Assembly: GCA_030867875.1 (NCBI GenBank)
Contig: JAOWCC010001589.1
Location: forward strand, 139,101,745-139,165,744
Length of the DNA: 64,000 nt
Direction of reading: 5' to 3'
From: Actinernus sp. WN-2022
Taxonomy: Eukaryota; Cnidaria; Anthozoa; Actiniaria; Actinernidae
Positions 10,380 to 22,279 of the stretch are shown here, in pieces. The notes under the pieces were generated by a model that was given only the letters and a program-made list of their open reading frames with translations, was not told the DNA's origin and searched no databases. The number at the start of each line of letters is the position of its first letter. Position 1 is the stretch's first letter. A program made the position numbers and the translations under genes.

Positions 10380-11470
10380 AAACGCTTTAAGAATGCAATG
10401 AAAGAAAGACGCACATCTCAAGGGAATGGTTACTTAATGAACCATTGAACCTTTGTATTCACAACGCCATGCAAAATATTCGAGTACTCACCGCCTGCAA
10501 TTACGAACATCTCAAGGGAATGACATGAAGAAATTACCATACTATGTTGTTTGAAGCGGCGTTTCGCAATGCCAGAAGTACCTGCACTTGAAGGATTTGG
10601 TGTCGTGGTTTACCTCGATAAAGTTCAAGACTTGGAAAGCGATGTGACTGACATGACGGCAGACTCTAAATTTTTTAACCCGGGACAAAATATGTAAGTT
10701 TAATGCACGTTTTTATTATTTTACGGCTTTGAGTTTGGTTTAATAATTGGAACTAAACAGTGGCTCGGTAAACAAGTTGGATAACTTCATATTAAAAATA
10801 TTATCTGTGTATCTCGGTCGTCTGCTGATATCATTAAATTTAGTGCAAAATTTATTATCTAGGTACCTTATGTTCCGTGTACTTTTTGCTATCTTTGGGT
10901 CTTTATCAGTGAATTCTTAATTAGGATGAAACTTTATATAAAATTTCATGTTCATTAGTATTCTTTATATAAAACGTTCATCCTAATCGGCAATTCAATG
11001 AGAAAGCTGAAACATCAATAGAAATTCCATTGTCTCAATCATTAACCCAATTTCCCCCTGGGACAGAATTCAAATCCCTCCGCGGGCCTTTTAGAATGAT
11101 GAGATTTTATCAGGTATAAAGGAGCATGCACGTGACTGATTTGCTTCATCTGATTGGACAAAATGCTCATTAATTATTCATGAGTTTTTGAAATTGTATT
11201 TCTTCTATTAATTTGGAAAACAAGGATTGATACAATAACAATACCATGCATGACTGTGAGCTCGAGAATAAAAACAGCTGAACATTTTTTTCGGAATGAT
11301 AATAATTCCAATATTTATAGAAAGTACTCCAGCACTGTACCAGAAAAGGACAAATTGACATAATTATATGTTATTTTTCTCACTTATATTTAATCCTGAT
11401 AGTGACTTAGTGGAATATAACGTTGCTTGGTTTTTAGCCGGAGGGAGTTTTATTACATACATCAGGGTAG
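10380..11470. other. Unassigned spacer
   Basis: Contains a small inverted repeat (TTAGGATGAA...TTCATCCTAA, about 10922-10987). No gene supported. Confidence 0.35.
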
Positions 11471-11476
11471 CCACAG

Positions 11477-11570
11477 GTCAGGGAAAAGTCAGGAAAAAGC
11501 TTTTTTTTTCAAGGTCAGGGAAAAGTCAGGGAAAACTGGTAGAAGTCAGGGAAAAGTCAGGGGAAATTGA
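11477..11570 (+). repeat. GTCAGGGAAAA minisatellite-like repeat
   Basis: GGTCAGGGAAAAGTCAGG-type units recur five times, and a further GTCAGGGAA lies at 11725. The flanking GGTAGCCACAGG and reversed CCTGGGCAACC suggest the inside of a decayed inverted-repeat element spanning about 11466-11757. Confidence 0.6.
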
Positions 11571-11769
11571 AATTTTGAGAATATTAGAAAGAAAGCCTGA
11601 AGAGAAGAATCAAATATCAACTTGGTAATACTGATGGTGGAAAGGACGACTGTAAGGGGTTGTTGGAGGCCGTTGTTATGTGTGATGTCTTCGTGTTTTG
11701 GGGCAGGGGAAATTGAAGTTGAGTCAGGGAATTTTGAAGTCTGATCCCTGGGCAACCATGATGTATACA

Positions 11770-12670
11770 TGTATACTTGTCGAGTTCCTATTTTGATGGT
11801 TCAGAAGCAATATTATTGAAAGTTTAATCTTCAGTTGCTGCATTGTTTGTCACTAAGATAAACATCGCGTATTTCATCATTTTATTGGCTTCGAAATGGG
11901 ACTTTTAAAAGCCTTAAATCTTAATAGACTTAGTCAATATATTGAATCAATATTTTACCAAAAATTGGATGCACCAAAATACATTGCCGTTAAGAAACTC
12001 TGAACATCTGTTGATAGTCTTAAGTCTGCAAGATATGCATCTATCTTATTCTGTACTCACTTCTAGAGTAAGACGCCCTCTCTCCAGGCTATTACTTCTA
12101 ATGCAAACTTAGAGAGTTAAACACACGGGAATTCTTGATACGAAAGTTCATTGGCTAAATGAGAACACCCATTGGCTACTTAAATGAAGTAAGAGCGTCT
12201 TATTATTTGAAGAGGAACCTTTATGTTTCCATTTGATGAGCTGTGCATTGTTCCATGCTCCATTCTTGTTCTTTTGGAACAGATCAGTAAACTGGCTGTT
12301 GAAAATATCGCGCGATTATGACTTGATCTAGTCCGTCATAACGTCAGTGGAGGTTGCCAATAATCTCTTAGATGTGAACCACATTCTAGCTTCGATCGCC
12401 TGGCTTTCTGATACGCGCAAGTCAACATATTGAGTGGCGAAGATATTATTAGATTTTCATGAATCGAAGGAAGTATTTTATCAGTGGCGGAAATGCGAAT
12501 TACGTTACGAAAGACGATTCTCAGTTCAGTGAAGTCTGCAGCTTTCGCGATATAAAGAAAACGCGGCCCCGAGAACTGAATCAAGCGATATCGTGATAGC
12601 TGGATCGATCAAGTCAATTCAACTTGAACTTTCAGCTTGTCACTCGCAGGCTGATATCGATTAAAAAACA
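11770..12670. other. 5' flank of GPCR gene
   Basis: No gene is supported. It should hold the promoter and 5' UTR of the receptor at 12673, but I could not single out a TATA box. Confidence 0.35.
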
Positions 12671-12672
12671 AA

Positions 12673-13733
12673 ATGGACGGTCCCAACTACAATATCGCGC
12701 TTGGGGTTCTAGCAATTACTTTGGTAATTATTGGTGTATCTGCCAACCTTACTGTTTGTATCGTGATGACTCGAGCCAAACTATTCAAAAAGAATCTCTC
12801 CAACTTCTTCATCCTCCAGCTTTCGGTTGCCGATTTAATGCTTCGCATTATCATGGTACTGAGCGTTGTTTATTTTTTTGAAGCTGCGAATAATGATATA
12901 ATTGTGTGGCAACGAAATTCTTACTGTACGTTGGTGTGAGTGGTATATTCAGCCTACTAGCTGGGATATCCCTAGATCGTTACATAAACATTGCCTATCC
13001 GATCCGAAGCTTAACACTTAGGGATACGAAACTGAAAGCGTTTATTTTAGTATGGAGTTACGCCATAGCGTGTTCTCTGTTGACTCTTTTTAGTGCTTAT
13101 AAAATTCCTTCAAGTAGCGGTAACAGTACTTTACAAGAACAATCAAAAGGACAAGGCGATATTTCTCAAATATGCCCCGTTGTAGAAGATTGGAAAGAAA
13201 AGCTATCCGTGACATTGGCGATGGTTTGTGCTTACTTTATTCCTCTATGCATCATAGTATCTTGCTACGCATTAGTTTACAAGGAACTGAGAAAAAGATA
13301 TTCCAACAACATCATCCATAGCTTGACAGCCAAGTCCAAAAAGAAAGCACTGCGCATGCTTGTATATGTCGTCAGTGTTTACGTCATTTGCTGGTTTCCA
13401 ATAGGATTGGACCAAGTGCTCAGAGCCTTTGACTCATACAGCAACATTTCCTTGAAAACATATGCAGTCATTTCTTTCATTTTCAGAATTTTGATGTCCA
13501 TGAGTTCTATAATGAATCCCATTATTTCCTCCTTCCATAATCCAAACTTTCGGAATGAGGTTTTGAGGATGTGCAAGGATTCGAAGTGTTCAGGTTGTTT
13601 TAGTAGAATAGAGCCTTTATCAATTGGAAGAAGGACAACCAAATATAACTCTTTCGTTGTTCGTAGAAAGCTCCCCAAAAGTAAAACTGCGTCTCATCGA
13701 CATCATGAAGTATCCTCCACTGTTTTTTTATAG
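12673..13733 (+). pseudogene. Rhodopsin-like (class A) 7TM receptor, single exon, frame break before TM3
   Basis: Starting at ATG 12673, TM1 reads LGVLAITLVIIGVSANLTVC and TM2 FFILQLSVADLM, with the class A N and LxxxD signatures. At about 12905-12935 the frame shifts from frame 1 to frame 3 and continues to the stop at 13731-13733. TM3 ends LAGISLDRYINIAYPI (DRY motif), TM6 has VICWFPIG (CWxP), and TM7 has SIMNPIISSF, an NPxxY variant ending in Ser. The C-tail is basic with cysteines that could be palmitoylated. Composition resembles peptide or amine receptors, but the ligand cannot be assigned. The break falls just where the conserved TM3 cysteine belongs and spacing suggests some residues are missing. 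It is either a genuine pseudogene or an assembly indel; the otherwise intact 275-residue second frame favours a young lesion or an error. Confidence 0.85.
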
Positions 13734-13810
13734 AAAGCAAGAAACAGGATTTTGAATTCCGCTTCAATACATGCATTCCACCGACTTTATGTAGCACGCA
13801 CGACTAGTTA

Positions 13811-14191
13811 GGCCATCCCTATTTTTTTCTGTTTCTCATCGGTGGGGTTTTCAAAAATTGGGTCGGTCGGTCGGATGAGAAAAAAATAATAATTTAAAAA
13901 AATGCGGGAGAGACTGGAACTAATAAGGCACGGTTGCACAGGCGAGGTTACAAACCAACATACACGACGAAACCATCGATGTCGTCGTCCGTATACGCTA
14001 CAAACATGGAATTACAAATGCATCGCCGAAACTATTGTGTAACTAGGCTACCCTCGAGCACGAGCTTCCAGGAGCTGCTCTAGGGTTTCTTCACCCCCAC
14101 CCCTCCCCCCAATTTTATTTTTATTTTTACAAAAAGTTACAAAAATGGGTCGGTCGGACGATGAGAAAAGGAGAAAAAAATAGGGATGGCC
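13811..14191. mobile_element. PIF/Harbinger-like MITE with TTA target duplication
   Basis: Inverted ends GGCCATCCCTATTTTTTTC and GAAAAAAATAGGGATGGCC, flanked on both sides by TTA (13808-13810 and 14192-14194). Subterminal GGGTCGGTCGG motifs occur at both ends. No ORF. It sits 78 bp after the GPCR stop, possibly in its 3' UTR. Confidence 0.85.
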
Positions 14192-14440
14192 TTACCAGAA
14201 AACAAGCCGTCACGGTGTACCACAATTTCAATACATAAACAGTGAAATCCGCGGGAAATTCTTTTCTCCTAAACTCGTAAAATAAATGCAATTTTTAGCT
14301 CGAATATGAAAGAAGACATCTTAAATCATGCAGAAATCCAATCGTAAACAAACCAATTTTATGCGGCGTTTCATTTAGCTTCGTTTACGATAGCTTTCTT
14401 CTCTTTTGCTAAAACTTGAGCTTAAAAATGTATAATAAAA

Positions 14441-14586
14441 CAATTATTGAATTCGGATTTCGCATGATAGCGAAAATTATCAAGACCTCGGTCTTTGTTA
14501 TCAGCCTCAGCCTTCGGCTTCCGCTGATAACACAGACCTCTGTCTTGGTAATTTTCGCTATCATGCTCACCCTCATCCAATAATTG
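14441..14586. repeat. Palindrome CAATTATTG...CAATAATTG
   Basis: Arms of about 65 bp containing GCATGATAGCGAAAATTA and its reverse complement, with a GCCTTCGGC centre. MITE-like. Confidence 0.75.
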
Positions 14587-14589
14587 CTT

Positions 14590-15480
14590 ATTATCGGATA
14601 CTCGATATTTGTACGCTTTGTAACCATGGGAAAACCTTTATATATGTTTGGATTGAGGCTAGAGTTATTGAGCACCTATTTAGGCCTGTAAAACGTACTT
14701 TATTTCGGGCAAGGGTGGCGGGAATAAGCGTTTTGTTGCCTCGTTGCATTTAGTTGTTTTATAGCTTCTATGGCTGTGCTATAAATTGTGCCCCGAGTTT
14801 TCGCAATTCTTATAAAAAACCGTTTCTTTGCGATAACTTATTTTCCTTTGCTTTTTCACTATAAATATGACAGGCTTGACAACTCTGGGCAAGTCGAAAC
14901 TTGTCCAAAACGAATTTCCGCCACTGCCGCGCGTGCGCACCCCGAAAATGAAAATAGTATATGGTGACATCATGGCCACTGAGCCAAAAACTATTATAGG
15001 GTATGGAGGTCAGCTCTCTTAGGTGATGGTCACTTGAATATACGGTTTGCGGTTTCAGAAAATATCCATAACTCCACCCTGTGGAGTTCCGTTCTAGGGG
15101 CGTTTGAAAAAACCGATCCAAGCATGTTAGATCATGTTCTACGATAGTCTGCGACAATCTGGAGGCTAACTCGAGAACTTCACAGTTTATTTAGCCTCCA
15201 GGCTCAAATATTGCTTAATCTGTATTGCCCATCACATTGTGTATATATTAGTTATTTTCTTTTTATATCGTATATGTCATTGTAAGAGCAATCAAGATTG
15301 ATTGATTGAATCTATTTTTGGCTCTATTAATGTGAACATATGTAAAAAAAAAAAACTCCGTTAATTTTAAAGACTTTATAACTCGCCAGAAATCAACGTT
15401 ACGCGGTTTTATCTCTAGTTTTAAAAATATCTCTAATTCTAACTGTAAATAGTTTTTAGCATTATATTCACAAACATATT
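14590..15480. other. Unassigned spacer
   Basis: Overlapping minus-strand open frames at 14.8-15.16 kb show no recognisable domain. A TTGATTGATTGAATC end near 15295-15312 could be a LINE tail. Nothing firm. Confidence 0.3.
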
Positions 15481-15482
15481 TA

Positions 15483-15584
15483 ACAATTATTCACTTAAGT
15501 CGAATTGACTATTGGTGAATATTTACCGAGAAGAAGTCGAGGTAAATATTCACCAATAGTCACTAAGACTGAAGTGAATAATTG
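15483..15584. repeat. Palindrome ACAATTATTCACTT
   Basis: Outer arms ACAATTATTCACTT/AAGTGAATAATTGT and inner arms GACTATTGGTGAATATTTAC face each other. It lies immediately left of the TIR element at 15587. Confidence 0.75.
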
Positions 15585-15586
15585 TT

Positions 15587-16638
15587 TTAGTATAATTTCA
15601 TCAGTGAATATCAGAGAAATTAAAACTAGACAATAATAGTCTGATTTCCGATCCTTTTATAAGTTTTATAAGCACGCGTGACAGGATAGTTTTGTGACAA
15701 CATTTGCATAATCACGTGCCGCTACGGTTCACTGCACAAACCGACTCGACACGAGACTTCCAGGGACTACAAGAATGGATTTGCTAAAGACAGAGAAATA
15801 CCGAAAAGCAGTCCAAGTCCAAACTAGGATTCAAGTTGAAGCAGCAGTCTTCACTTTTGAGACCTCGAACCGTGTTACAAAGAGAGAGGAAATGCAGCGG
15901 AAATGAGTGGAAATGGGTAAAACTGAAAATCTGCCACGGCGAGTGAAAATTTATCGAAAGGATTCGCTTTTCAAAGGACAAATTTGCTGGAAACTACAAT
16001 CTACAGTTTGTATTTTTGTGGATTATAGCCAATATCACAGAATCAAAGACAATGGTAAATCAAGAGACAATTGATTTCTGTATGAGATGAAACTTGAAAA
16101 CACACCGAGAGCGGCGAGGGAAGAGCATTAAACAGCAACCGGCTCCCTGAATGAAACTAGAACTTGTTGTTTTTCTATCAAGAACCACGAGGAAAAGAAC
16201 TCAAGTAAGTACACTCTTTTTTAAGTCGAACAGTTCCCAGATTTGTAGGCGAAGATCTCGTCGTGGTATTTATTGTTCTAAGTAGACGTTATTTCCTTGT
16301 GAAAGTTTGTGATTCATGAAGACACGAGGACAGAATAAACTCAACACGAAACTCATAAGTAAACTTTGTTTGTGAAGGTTTATGGATTTAAAAAAGCTTC
16401 AAATTTAGCCATACTTATTTAGTTGCTTCTTTGGTGGGTTTTGGAAAAGCTTTTTCTTTCATATTATTTATTTCTTCGTGAAAAACATCGGTAAATATGC
16501 GAGCGACCATTTTGGTAAATGCAAGTGTATGTTATATTCACCTCCAGGTGCTCTGGAGGTGAATATAGCGACGTATGACGTAATTATCGACCAATCAGAG
16601 CACGGGGATCTCTATATTCACTGATGAAATTATACTAA
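15587..16638. mobile_element. 1.05-kb TIR element (TTAGTATAATTTCATCAGTG ends)
   Basis: The first 25 bp, beginning TTAGTATAATTTCATCAGTG, are repeated exactly inverted at 16614-16638. An inner hairpin TATTCACCTCCAGG.../...GGAGGTGAATA lies near 16538. No transposase is visible; the 15.8-16.2 kb interior has only short frames. The arms share GTGAATAT words with the palindrome at 15483, so the two may be of one family. Confidence 0.7.
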
Positions 16639-16639
16639 T

Positions 16640-17240
16640 AGGATTTATTGTAATTAACAAATCTTTTCTGATTTTTTTTCTTTTTCTTTTGAGGGCCACG
16701 AAGTCATCAGTTTCTTACTGTCAAGTGTTTACCGTCGTAAAATAAAGCCTATTGTATTGTTTGTATTTTCTGTTTTCCACTCTAATAAAATCCCACAATA
16801 ATTTGTTTGCAAACCCAGTAGAGATGTTGTAGTTACAACGGAACAGCGAACGCAAAATATTTGCGGTTTTAGGCCACAAGGATGACAATACACACAGTAA
16901 GACAAAGGTATGTTTATTTCGTGTTCAAATATGCATTTTCTTCGCGACTCTTCGATCCTAATTTTGCCATTAAATTTTAAAAATACTAACGTTCACACAA
17001 ACACGTTGTGTGTTGCCAAGTCACTCCAGCACTGGACTCGAATACGATATCTGTCTTGTGAATCGGTTTAAAACAATTAATAGTAACCCAGGTGGAGATT
17101 CGAATACTATTTATATTTAATGTAACTGAACAATCCGACATGACAATCTTACTTGTCCCGAAACTCTCTAGTCTACAGCGCCCAGTCCTCCGTCCGTTGC
17201 GCCCTGGACATGGAACGCCTGACCGAAATGTCACAGGCCA
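16640..17240. other. Unassigned spacer
   Basis: No supported coding region. The right end grades into the Bel/Pao remnant. Confidence 0.3.
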
Positions 17241-17249
17241 CACTTCCAG

Positions 17250-18205
17250 ACTGCATGCACCACTATACTTTCATCCCAACATTCTGCCCCTCGTGAACGG
17301 AACCCCTACAGGTCTTGTGATCGGCCGCGTATGTACTCCTTCCCGCCGGAGGTAACTCTCACTACTCTGACATGTCCATGGTGCCGGGAACACCTCCGCT
17401 ACACGCGCCAGGGACCACTTCCTTCGTGGTTGTTCTGATCCACCATCAAAACGACATCATTAATCTCTCTTCTGCTCGATCCACTTCCCTCCAGTATTCA
17501 GTGTGGCCAAGTACTCCTTCAGCCATCTCAGTCTTCCATGCTTTCAACACTAGGTCTTGCATGTAACGCCACTTTTCGTCAGCGCATCATCAGCGCTGTT
17601 CTTCTTTCCAGGTAGATGCATCGGTTGGTGTGGATTTGTCTTTTGTTGGATTTCTGGTACTCGGTATACGCGTGCGACGAACGGTTTGTACCGACGTGAC
17701 TGTCCCAGCACCCAATTTATAAACCGACCACACCTCAAATTCATTGTTCCTATGCAGGTCTTGAACCCCGTCTGGAAAACCTCATTATAAAAAGCAGGGG
17801 CGAGTTTTTGATTTCGCACAGGGGAGAGGGGGCTGAAACAAGATCTTGATGTGAATGTTGGCATTTATGATCTCTTTATACCGCTCCACTACTTCAGGTT
17901 TCTTCAGAAGGATTTTCACTAAAGACGAAAGTCTTCTTTCAGCAAGCTTTCGATTATCTTTCAAGGCAGGAACATCTTCTTTCCAAGGGATTGTGACTTC
18001 GTACCTAGCTGTCTCCGTTCCACCTCCGCGACTGTTCGGCTTTACCCATTGCCAGTTGCTCCTCTGATGTCACCAGGTCTACCTCAGGCCTACGCTCTCC
18101 TAATGAGGCTGCTTCCCACATCCGACGTAGCTGATCATCTAGGCAATTTTCAGGTACCGCTCGACTCTGAAAGATTCTTGCGTGCGCTTCAGTTCGTCTT
18201 TTACA
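17250..18205 (-). mobile_element. Bel/Pao LTR-retrotransposon remnant
   Basis: Minus-strand pieces in the order of a Bel/Pao pol. 18205-18005 reads CLDDQLRRMWEAASLG...SEEQLAMGKAEQSRRW, the linker ahead of RT in the A17-peptidase region. 17864-17550 reads RRYKPFVARVYRVPEIQQ...HLPGKKNSADDA, the RNase H-like tail. 17549-17280 reads WLKEYLATLN...VLMVD...RVAEVFP with an RPITR end, the domain found after the integrase. Reading frames change between pieces and the catalytic RT and integrase core are missing, so it is internally deleted and inactive. No LTR was recognised. Confidence 0.75.
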
Positions 18206-18214
18206 AGCATCAGG

Positions 18215-19740
18215 TATAATAATAATATTTATATAGCGCTTATACATTTCTGTTCTAAGCGCTTTACAATACAAGTAAAAATAAATATATATATATGTGT
18301 TAATGACCAACTATACAATCATAGAACTTATTATGGCTTAAGCTAAGAATTAAAATAACAAACAAATTGACTATAAAAGCTAGTAAAAACACAAGCTATA
18401 AATTATATGCACGTTTAAAAATATATGTTTTAAGCTTAGATTTAAAAATGTTCACATTGCTACTCGATCTAATGTCTATTGGTAGTTCGTTCCATAACCT
18501 GGGAGCAGCTACTGAAAATGCTCGGCATCCATAGGTTTTTAAATTATAGTCTGGTGCAATAAGACGCCACTTGTCAGACGATGACCGTAATTGTCGGCAA
18601 GGACGATACAATTTTAAAATATCTTGTATACACTTAGGTGACATATTAGTTAAAGCCTTAAAAGTGATTAATTTATTTTTTAAACAATTCTATGCTCTAT
18701 AGGCAGCCAGTGACAGTTCCCTCAGAGTATCAGTTATATGTTCATATTTACGAAGACAAGCTTGTTGTGTCTGTATGTCAGCGGTATACTATTACTTACG
18801 CATGCGTGGTAGTGTGAGAACACGTGTGAAAATCGTTGAGCAGCAGGGCGGCCATTAAAACTTATGCAGTTGATTCAATTCGAGTTTAGTGTTTAATCCG
18901 ATCCATCATATGGAAATATAACAAAGCTATTATCCGAGCAGCTGCATTGTGTACGTTTTGAAGTTTGGCAATCTGATATTTCGGTAGACCATACAATAGC
19001 GAATTACAGAAATCAAGTTTGGAAGTGACAAATGAGTGAATTAAAATCTTAGTGGTGTCATAACTTATGTACTTTCTTATTTTTGCAATGTTCCTGAGAT
19101 GGTAGTAGGCTCCTTTTACCATGTGATTTATTTGGTTAACCATTTTCATATTGGTGTCAAAAACCACTCCAATGTTTCGAGCTTTCTCGGTTGGACGTAT
19201 AGTGTCAGTACCTACGGTGATGGAGGGGGAAGGCAGGTGACTTACGAAATTTTGAATGTAGGAGAAGAAGTTCAGTTTTGTCCGTGTTTAATTTAAGTTT
19301 ATTTAAAATCATCCAGTTGTTAATGTCGACAAGACATGTTTCCATCCGGTGTATAGCAGTAGCAAGTTCAGCATCCTCATTATAGGTAAAAGTCGTGTAC
19401 AGCTGAGTATCGATCATCTGCGTAAAGGTGAAATGACATGTTATGCATGCGAATGATGTCGTCCAAAGGGGATGTTTAGAGTAGATATAGTATTGGCCCT
19501 AAGACAGAACTACGAGGCACTCTATAGTTTAGAGAACGTAGAGTGGAGCGAGCACTGTCAATCTGTACGAACTGTGTACTGTCTGTAATGTATGAATGAA
19601 GCCAAGCGAGAGCTTTGCCTTTAACTCCAAATTTTGAAGACAGTCGATGTAGTATAATATTCCGTGATCGACGGTGTCGAAAGCTGCCGATAGATCCAGT
19701 AGTAGCAGAAAAACACATTGATTTCTATCCACAGCCGTTA
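18215..19740 (-). mobile_element. LINE (CR1/L2-like) RT and C-terminus, degraded
   Basis: On the minus strand, RT block 3 FLLLLDLSAAFDTVDHGIL (about 19710) is followed by YITDSTQFVQIDS and VLGPILYLL. A YADD box at about 19425 is interrupted by a +1 frame change. LNTDKTELLLLHSKF, VTSKLDFCNSLLYGLP and LQNVHNAAARII follow. The C-terminal box reads FSVAAPRLWNELPIDIRSS near 18510. The 3' part (18215-18290) carries TATATAGCGCTT...AAGCGCTTTAC. Several frame changes make it inactive. It lies directly beside the Bel/Pao remnant. Confidence 0.85.
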
Positions 19741-19744
19741 ATAT

Positions 19745-20048
19745 ATATCATTCTGTACACGTATCAGGGCAGTTTCAGAACTATGGAATTTTTTGTAAGC
19801 AACCTGGAGAATCTCATTTAAGTCATTTTCACAAACGTAGTTCCATAAGCGCACAGCAGCTACTTTTTCGATAGCTTTCGAAACAAATTATAAATTTGAC
19901 ATACGCGCCCGATGCACGTCCATCTTTATGGTATCCTAGCTACTGGATCTTCGATTCGTTCCTCGAGTGCTAATGTTAGTTTTAGATAGTCCGATCCTAT
20001 CAGTGGCACTTTTGGGAATGAAAGTCCTTTCAGGTGCTACCACCGAGT
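19745..20048. other. Unassigned spacer
   Basis: Possible decayed LINE 5' sequence. Nothing firm. Confidence 0.3.
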
Positions 20049-20049
20049 T

Positions 20050-20436
20050 TTATGCCGATTCCAATTTGGAATCGGCATTCCCGAAAAACAACTCCACCAT
20101 TGACCAGTAGCTGATTGGCGTCTTCAACAGGTAGTACCGTTCGAACACCACAGATCCAGGTGATTTCGAACATTTCCCCGCCGCGCCAAATGCCATACGT
20201 GTTACTATCTCTGTTTTCGACTTCTTGTTCTGGTTGTTCTTACCGCGGCTCGAATTGAAGATGAAAATGATGGGTGATCTTTCAGCCGGCAACGTTGCAA
20301 TTGCTATTTCCTCGGCACTGTCGTCCCTGGTGATAGCAAAGTCTATTCTGCTTCGCAATTCCCCATCTCTCTTTGACGGTGGACTCCCATTTTTTTGCAG
20401 GCTGTAATCTGATGGGCCTTCTGAAAGAGTGGACAA
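20050..20436 (-). CDS. Hypothetical 128-residue ORF
   Basis: An uninterrupted minus-strand frame of 128 codons, longer than most chance frames here. It is Ser/Arg/Lys-rich with the segment PISYWSMVELFFGNADSKLE at its end. A palindrome ATGCCGATTCCAA/TTTGGAATCGGCAT overlaps the stop. I do not recognise the family. It could be an exon of a lineage-specific gene, a transposon ORF or chance. Confidence 0.25.
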   Translation of the reverse strand: MSTLSEGPSDYSLQKNGSPPSKRDGELRSRIDFAITRDDSAEEIAIATLPAERSPIIFIFNSSRGKNNQNKKSKTEIVTRMAFGAAGKCSKSPGSVVFERYYLLKTPISYWSMVELFFGNADSKLESA

Positions 20437-20589
20437 CTCTGTGTTGATTTCCTTGTTGATGAATGGAAGCTAGATCTCTTCCCGCCGTCGCCCTTCTGTT
20501 CTCTCCTCTTCTTTTGCTTTTCTTTTATCTCATCCGCCTCAGTCCGATAGACAACTTGCCAACCATTTGACAATCCATCTTCCTGTTGG

Positions 20590-21546
20590 TTGTCGTGTAC
20601 CCACTACTGGTAAGAACGCTATGAAAGCAATGATCCGGAATTCCTCGAAATAGTGGACAACAATAACATAGCCTCCAGGATCTTGGGCGGCATTTTGGAC
20701 TTGATTCCTTGGTTGCATCACATTCCCATCCAACACACCAAAGCGTTTCGTCAGTTCATCGACTCGAGGGATAAACTCCTCGTCAAAAAGTACCACGAAC
20801 ACTTGCGAACGTTCACCGAGGATCAAACACGTGATCTGACCGATGGTTTAATCCACGCGAAGAACGAGGAAGAGAAAGAAGACAGCACCACGCGCCACGT
20901 GATCACAGAGGATCACGTGATCATCACCATGCAGGATGTGTTTATTGCTGGTAACGAGACGACCAGCACCACACTGCTCTGGTTGATCGTGCAGCTTGTC
21001 CGCAACTCAGAGACCCAAGAAATGGTGCACACAGAACTTGACGACGTCATTGGATGACAACGGCTTAATTAAAAACCGAGACGATCTGCCCTACTTGGAA
21101 GCATACTGATTGCGGAGACTCTTCGCATCATTACAATCGCCCCATTACTGGCCCCTCGTAATGTCTTATGCGATTCCACTGTTTGAGGCTACTCAATCCC
21201 AAAGGACACGACTTTTGTGATCAACGTAACGCATTGGCAATACACCACGATGAGAGAGAATGGACAAGTCCGCACGAGTTCAAACCATCGAGGTATGTCA
21301 ACAGCGAGGGAAAGTATGATACAGCTGGAGCGGCCTATCTGCCTTTTGGTGCTGGCCGCCGTGTGCGTGTGTATCGGAGAGTCCATTGCCAAACGGGTCT
21401 TGTTTCTTATGGCATCGCGTATCCTTCATCAGTTTGAGTTCACAGCTCCCAAGAATTCGCCGGGACCAAGCTTCGAAGGGTATACTGCTATTGCTATTTC
21501 CCCAAAGCCGTTTGAAATCTGCGTTAGAAATCGACTACAGCCCTGA
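20590..21546 (+). pseudogene. Cytochrome P450 pseudogene (C-terminal two thirds)
   Basis: Matches the microsomal P450 layout without introns. In order: DPEFLEIVDNN...LDLIPWL, then I helix VFIAGNETTSTTLLWLIV (oxygen-binding AGxxT), K helix AETLR (ExxR), the EREWTSPHEFKPSRY block, the haem loop LPFGAGRRV, then KRVLFLMASRILHQFEF and PKPFEICVRNR at the C-terminus. Frames change at about 20630, after a stop at 21055-21057, near 21110-21170, and again inside the haem loop, where the cysteine is only reached after a shift. The N-terminal anchor is missing. No introns over about 950 bp suggests a retrocopy, but single-exon P450s exist, so that is inference. Closest in style to CYP1/17/2-clan enzymes. 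Confidence 0.85.
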
Positions 21547-21549
21547 CAG

Positions 21550-22270
21550 CCGTTTTCCATGCATTCACTCAGAGAATTAGAATATTTTTGGTAATGAGTT
21601 GGTGTCAAAGGCATGGTTCACACTTGAGACATAAGCAAAGCGAAAGCAACATACGCAGCCGTGGGGGCGGGGGGTGTTCTTCAAGGTCAAAAGGGTAGGG
21701 ATGACCGTCGGAAAATACCCTAAAAAATACCAAGCCGTGAAAAATTGCCAATCCGAAAATATACCTCATGGTCTAAAAATCACCATCAAAATGGATTTCG
21801 CTTGGAGAACCCCTAAAAAATACTAAATCGCCGACTTCAACCCCTAAAAATACGCCGTTCATCCCTACCAGCCGAATATAGGAAGAATTTGTTTTTGGAA
21901 TTTGAAAACAAAAGCGATTTCAAGGGTTTCACGGGCCTAATTTACATGTTTGACACCACATTCGTCAGAACTTCCCGGGCTGAAAAGGGGATAACAGTAA
22001 GTTCTGACAAAGGGGAAACTATTTTTTCACCTTGGTTGAAGATATTGTGGCAAATTGGGAAAAATACTTTTCATTTCATAGGCACTTCAAAAAGACCCAA
22101 AGAAGGTACTCAAAATAGTCTAGCTAGTAAATCATCTTATTACTGAACTTTTGGATCTCCTAGGCCTGGTCTACACAAGTGACATAAGTACAAGCAAACA
22201 CGCAGTGCGGTATTTATCATTATCAGTGCTTCTTCTGCTCACAAGTGTGAGATAAGGACGCTAATGTACT
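21550..22270. other. Unassigned spacer
   Basis: A short frame at 21889-22146 has no recognised domain. Related words ACTTGAGACATAAGC (21625) and AAGTGACATAAGTAC (22176) may be ends of a decayed element. Confidence 0.3.
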
Positions 22271-22279
22271 ACGTATGCC

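Noticed and set aside
13379..13797. Minus-strand ORFs across the receptor
   Set aside because: Shadow frames of the GPCR on the opposite strand.
14810..15157. 115-codon minus-strand ORF as a gene
   Set aside because: No recognised motif, no splice or start context, and another overlapping frame on the same strand.
17092..17790. Plus-strand ORFs at 17.1-17.8 kb
   Set aside because: Antisense shadows of the Bel/Pao remnant, which reads convincingly on the minus strand.
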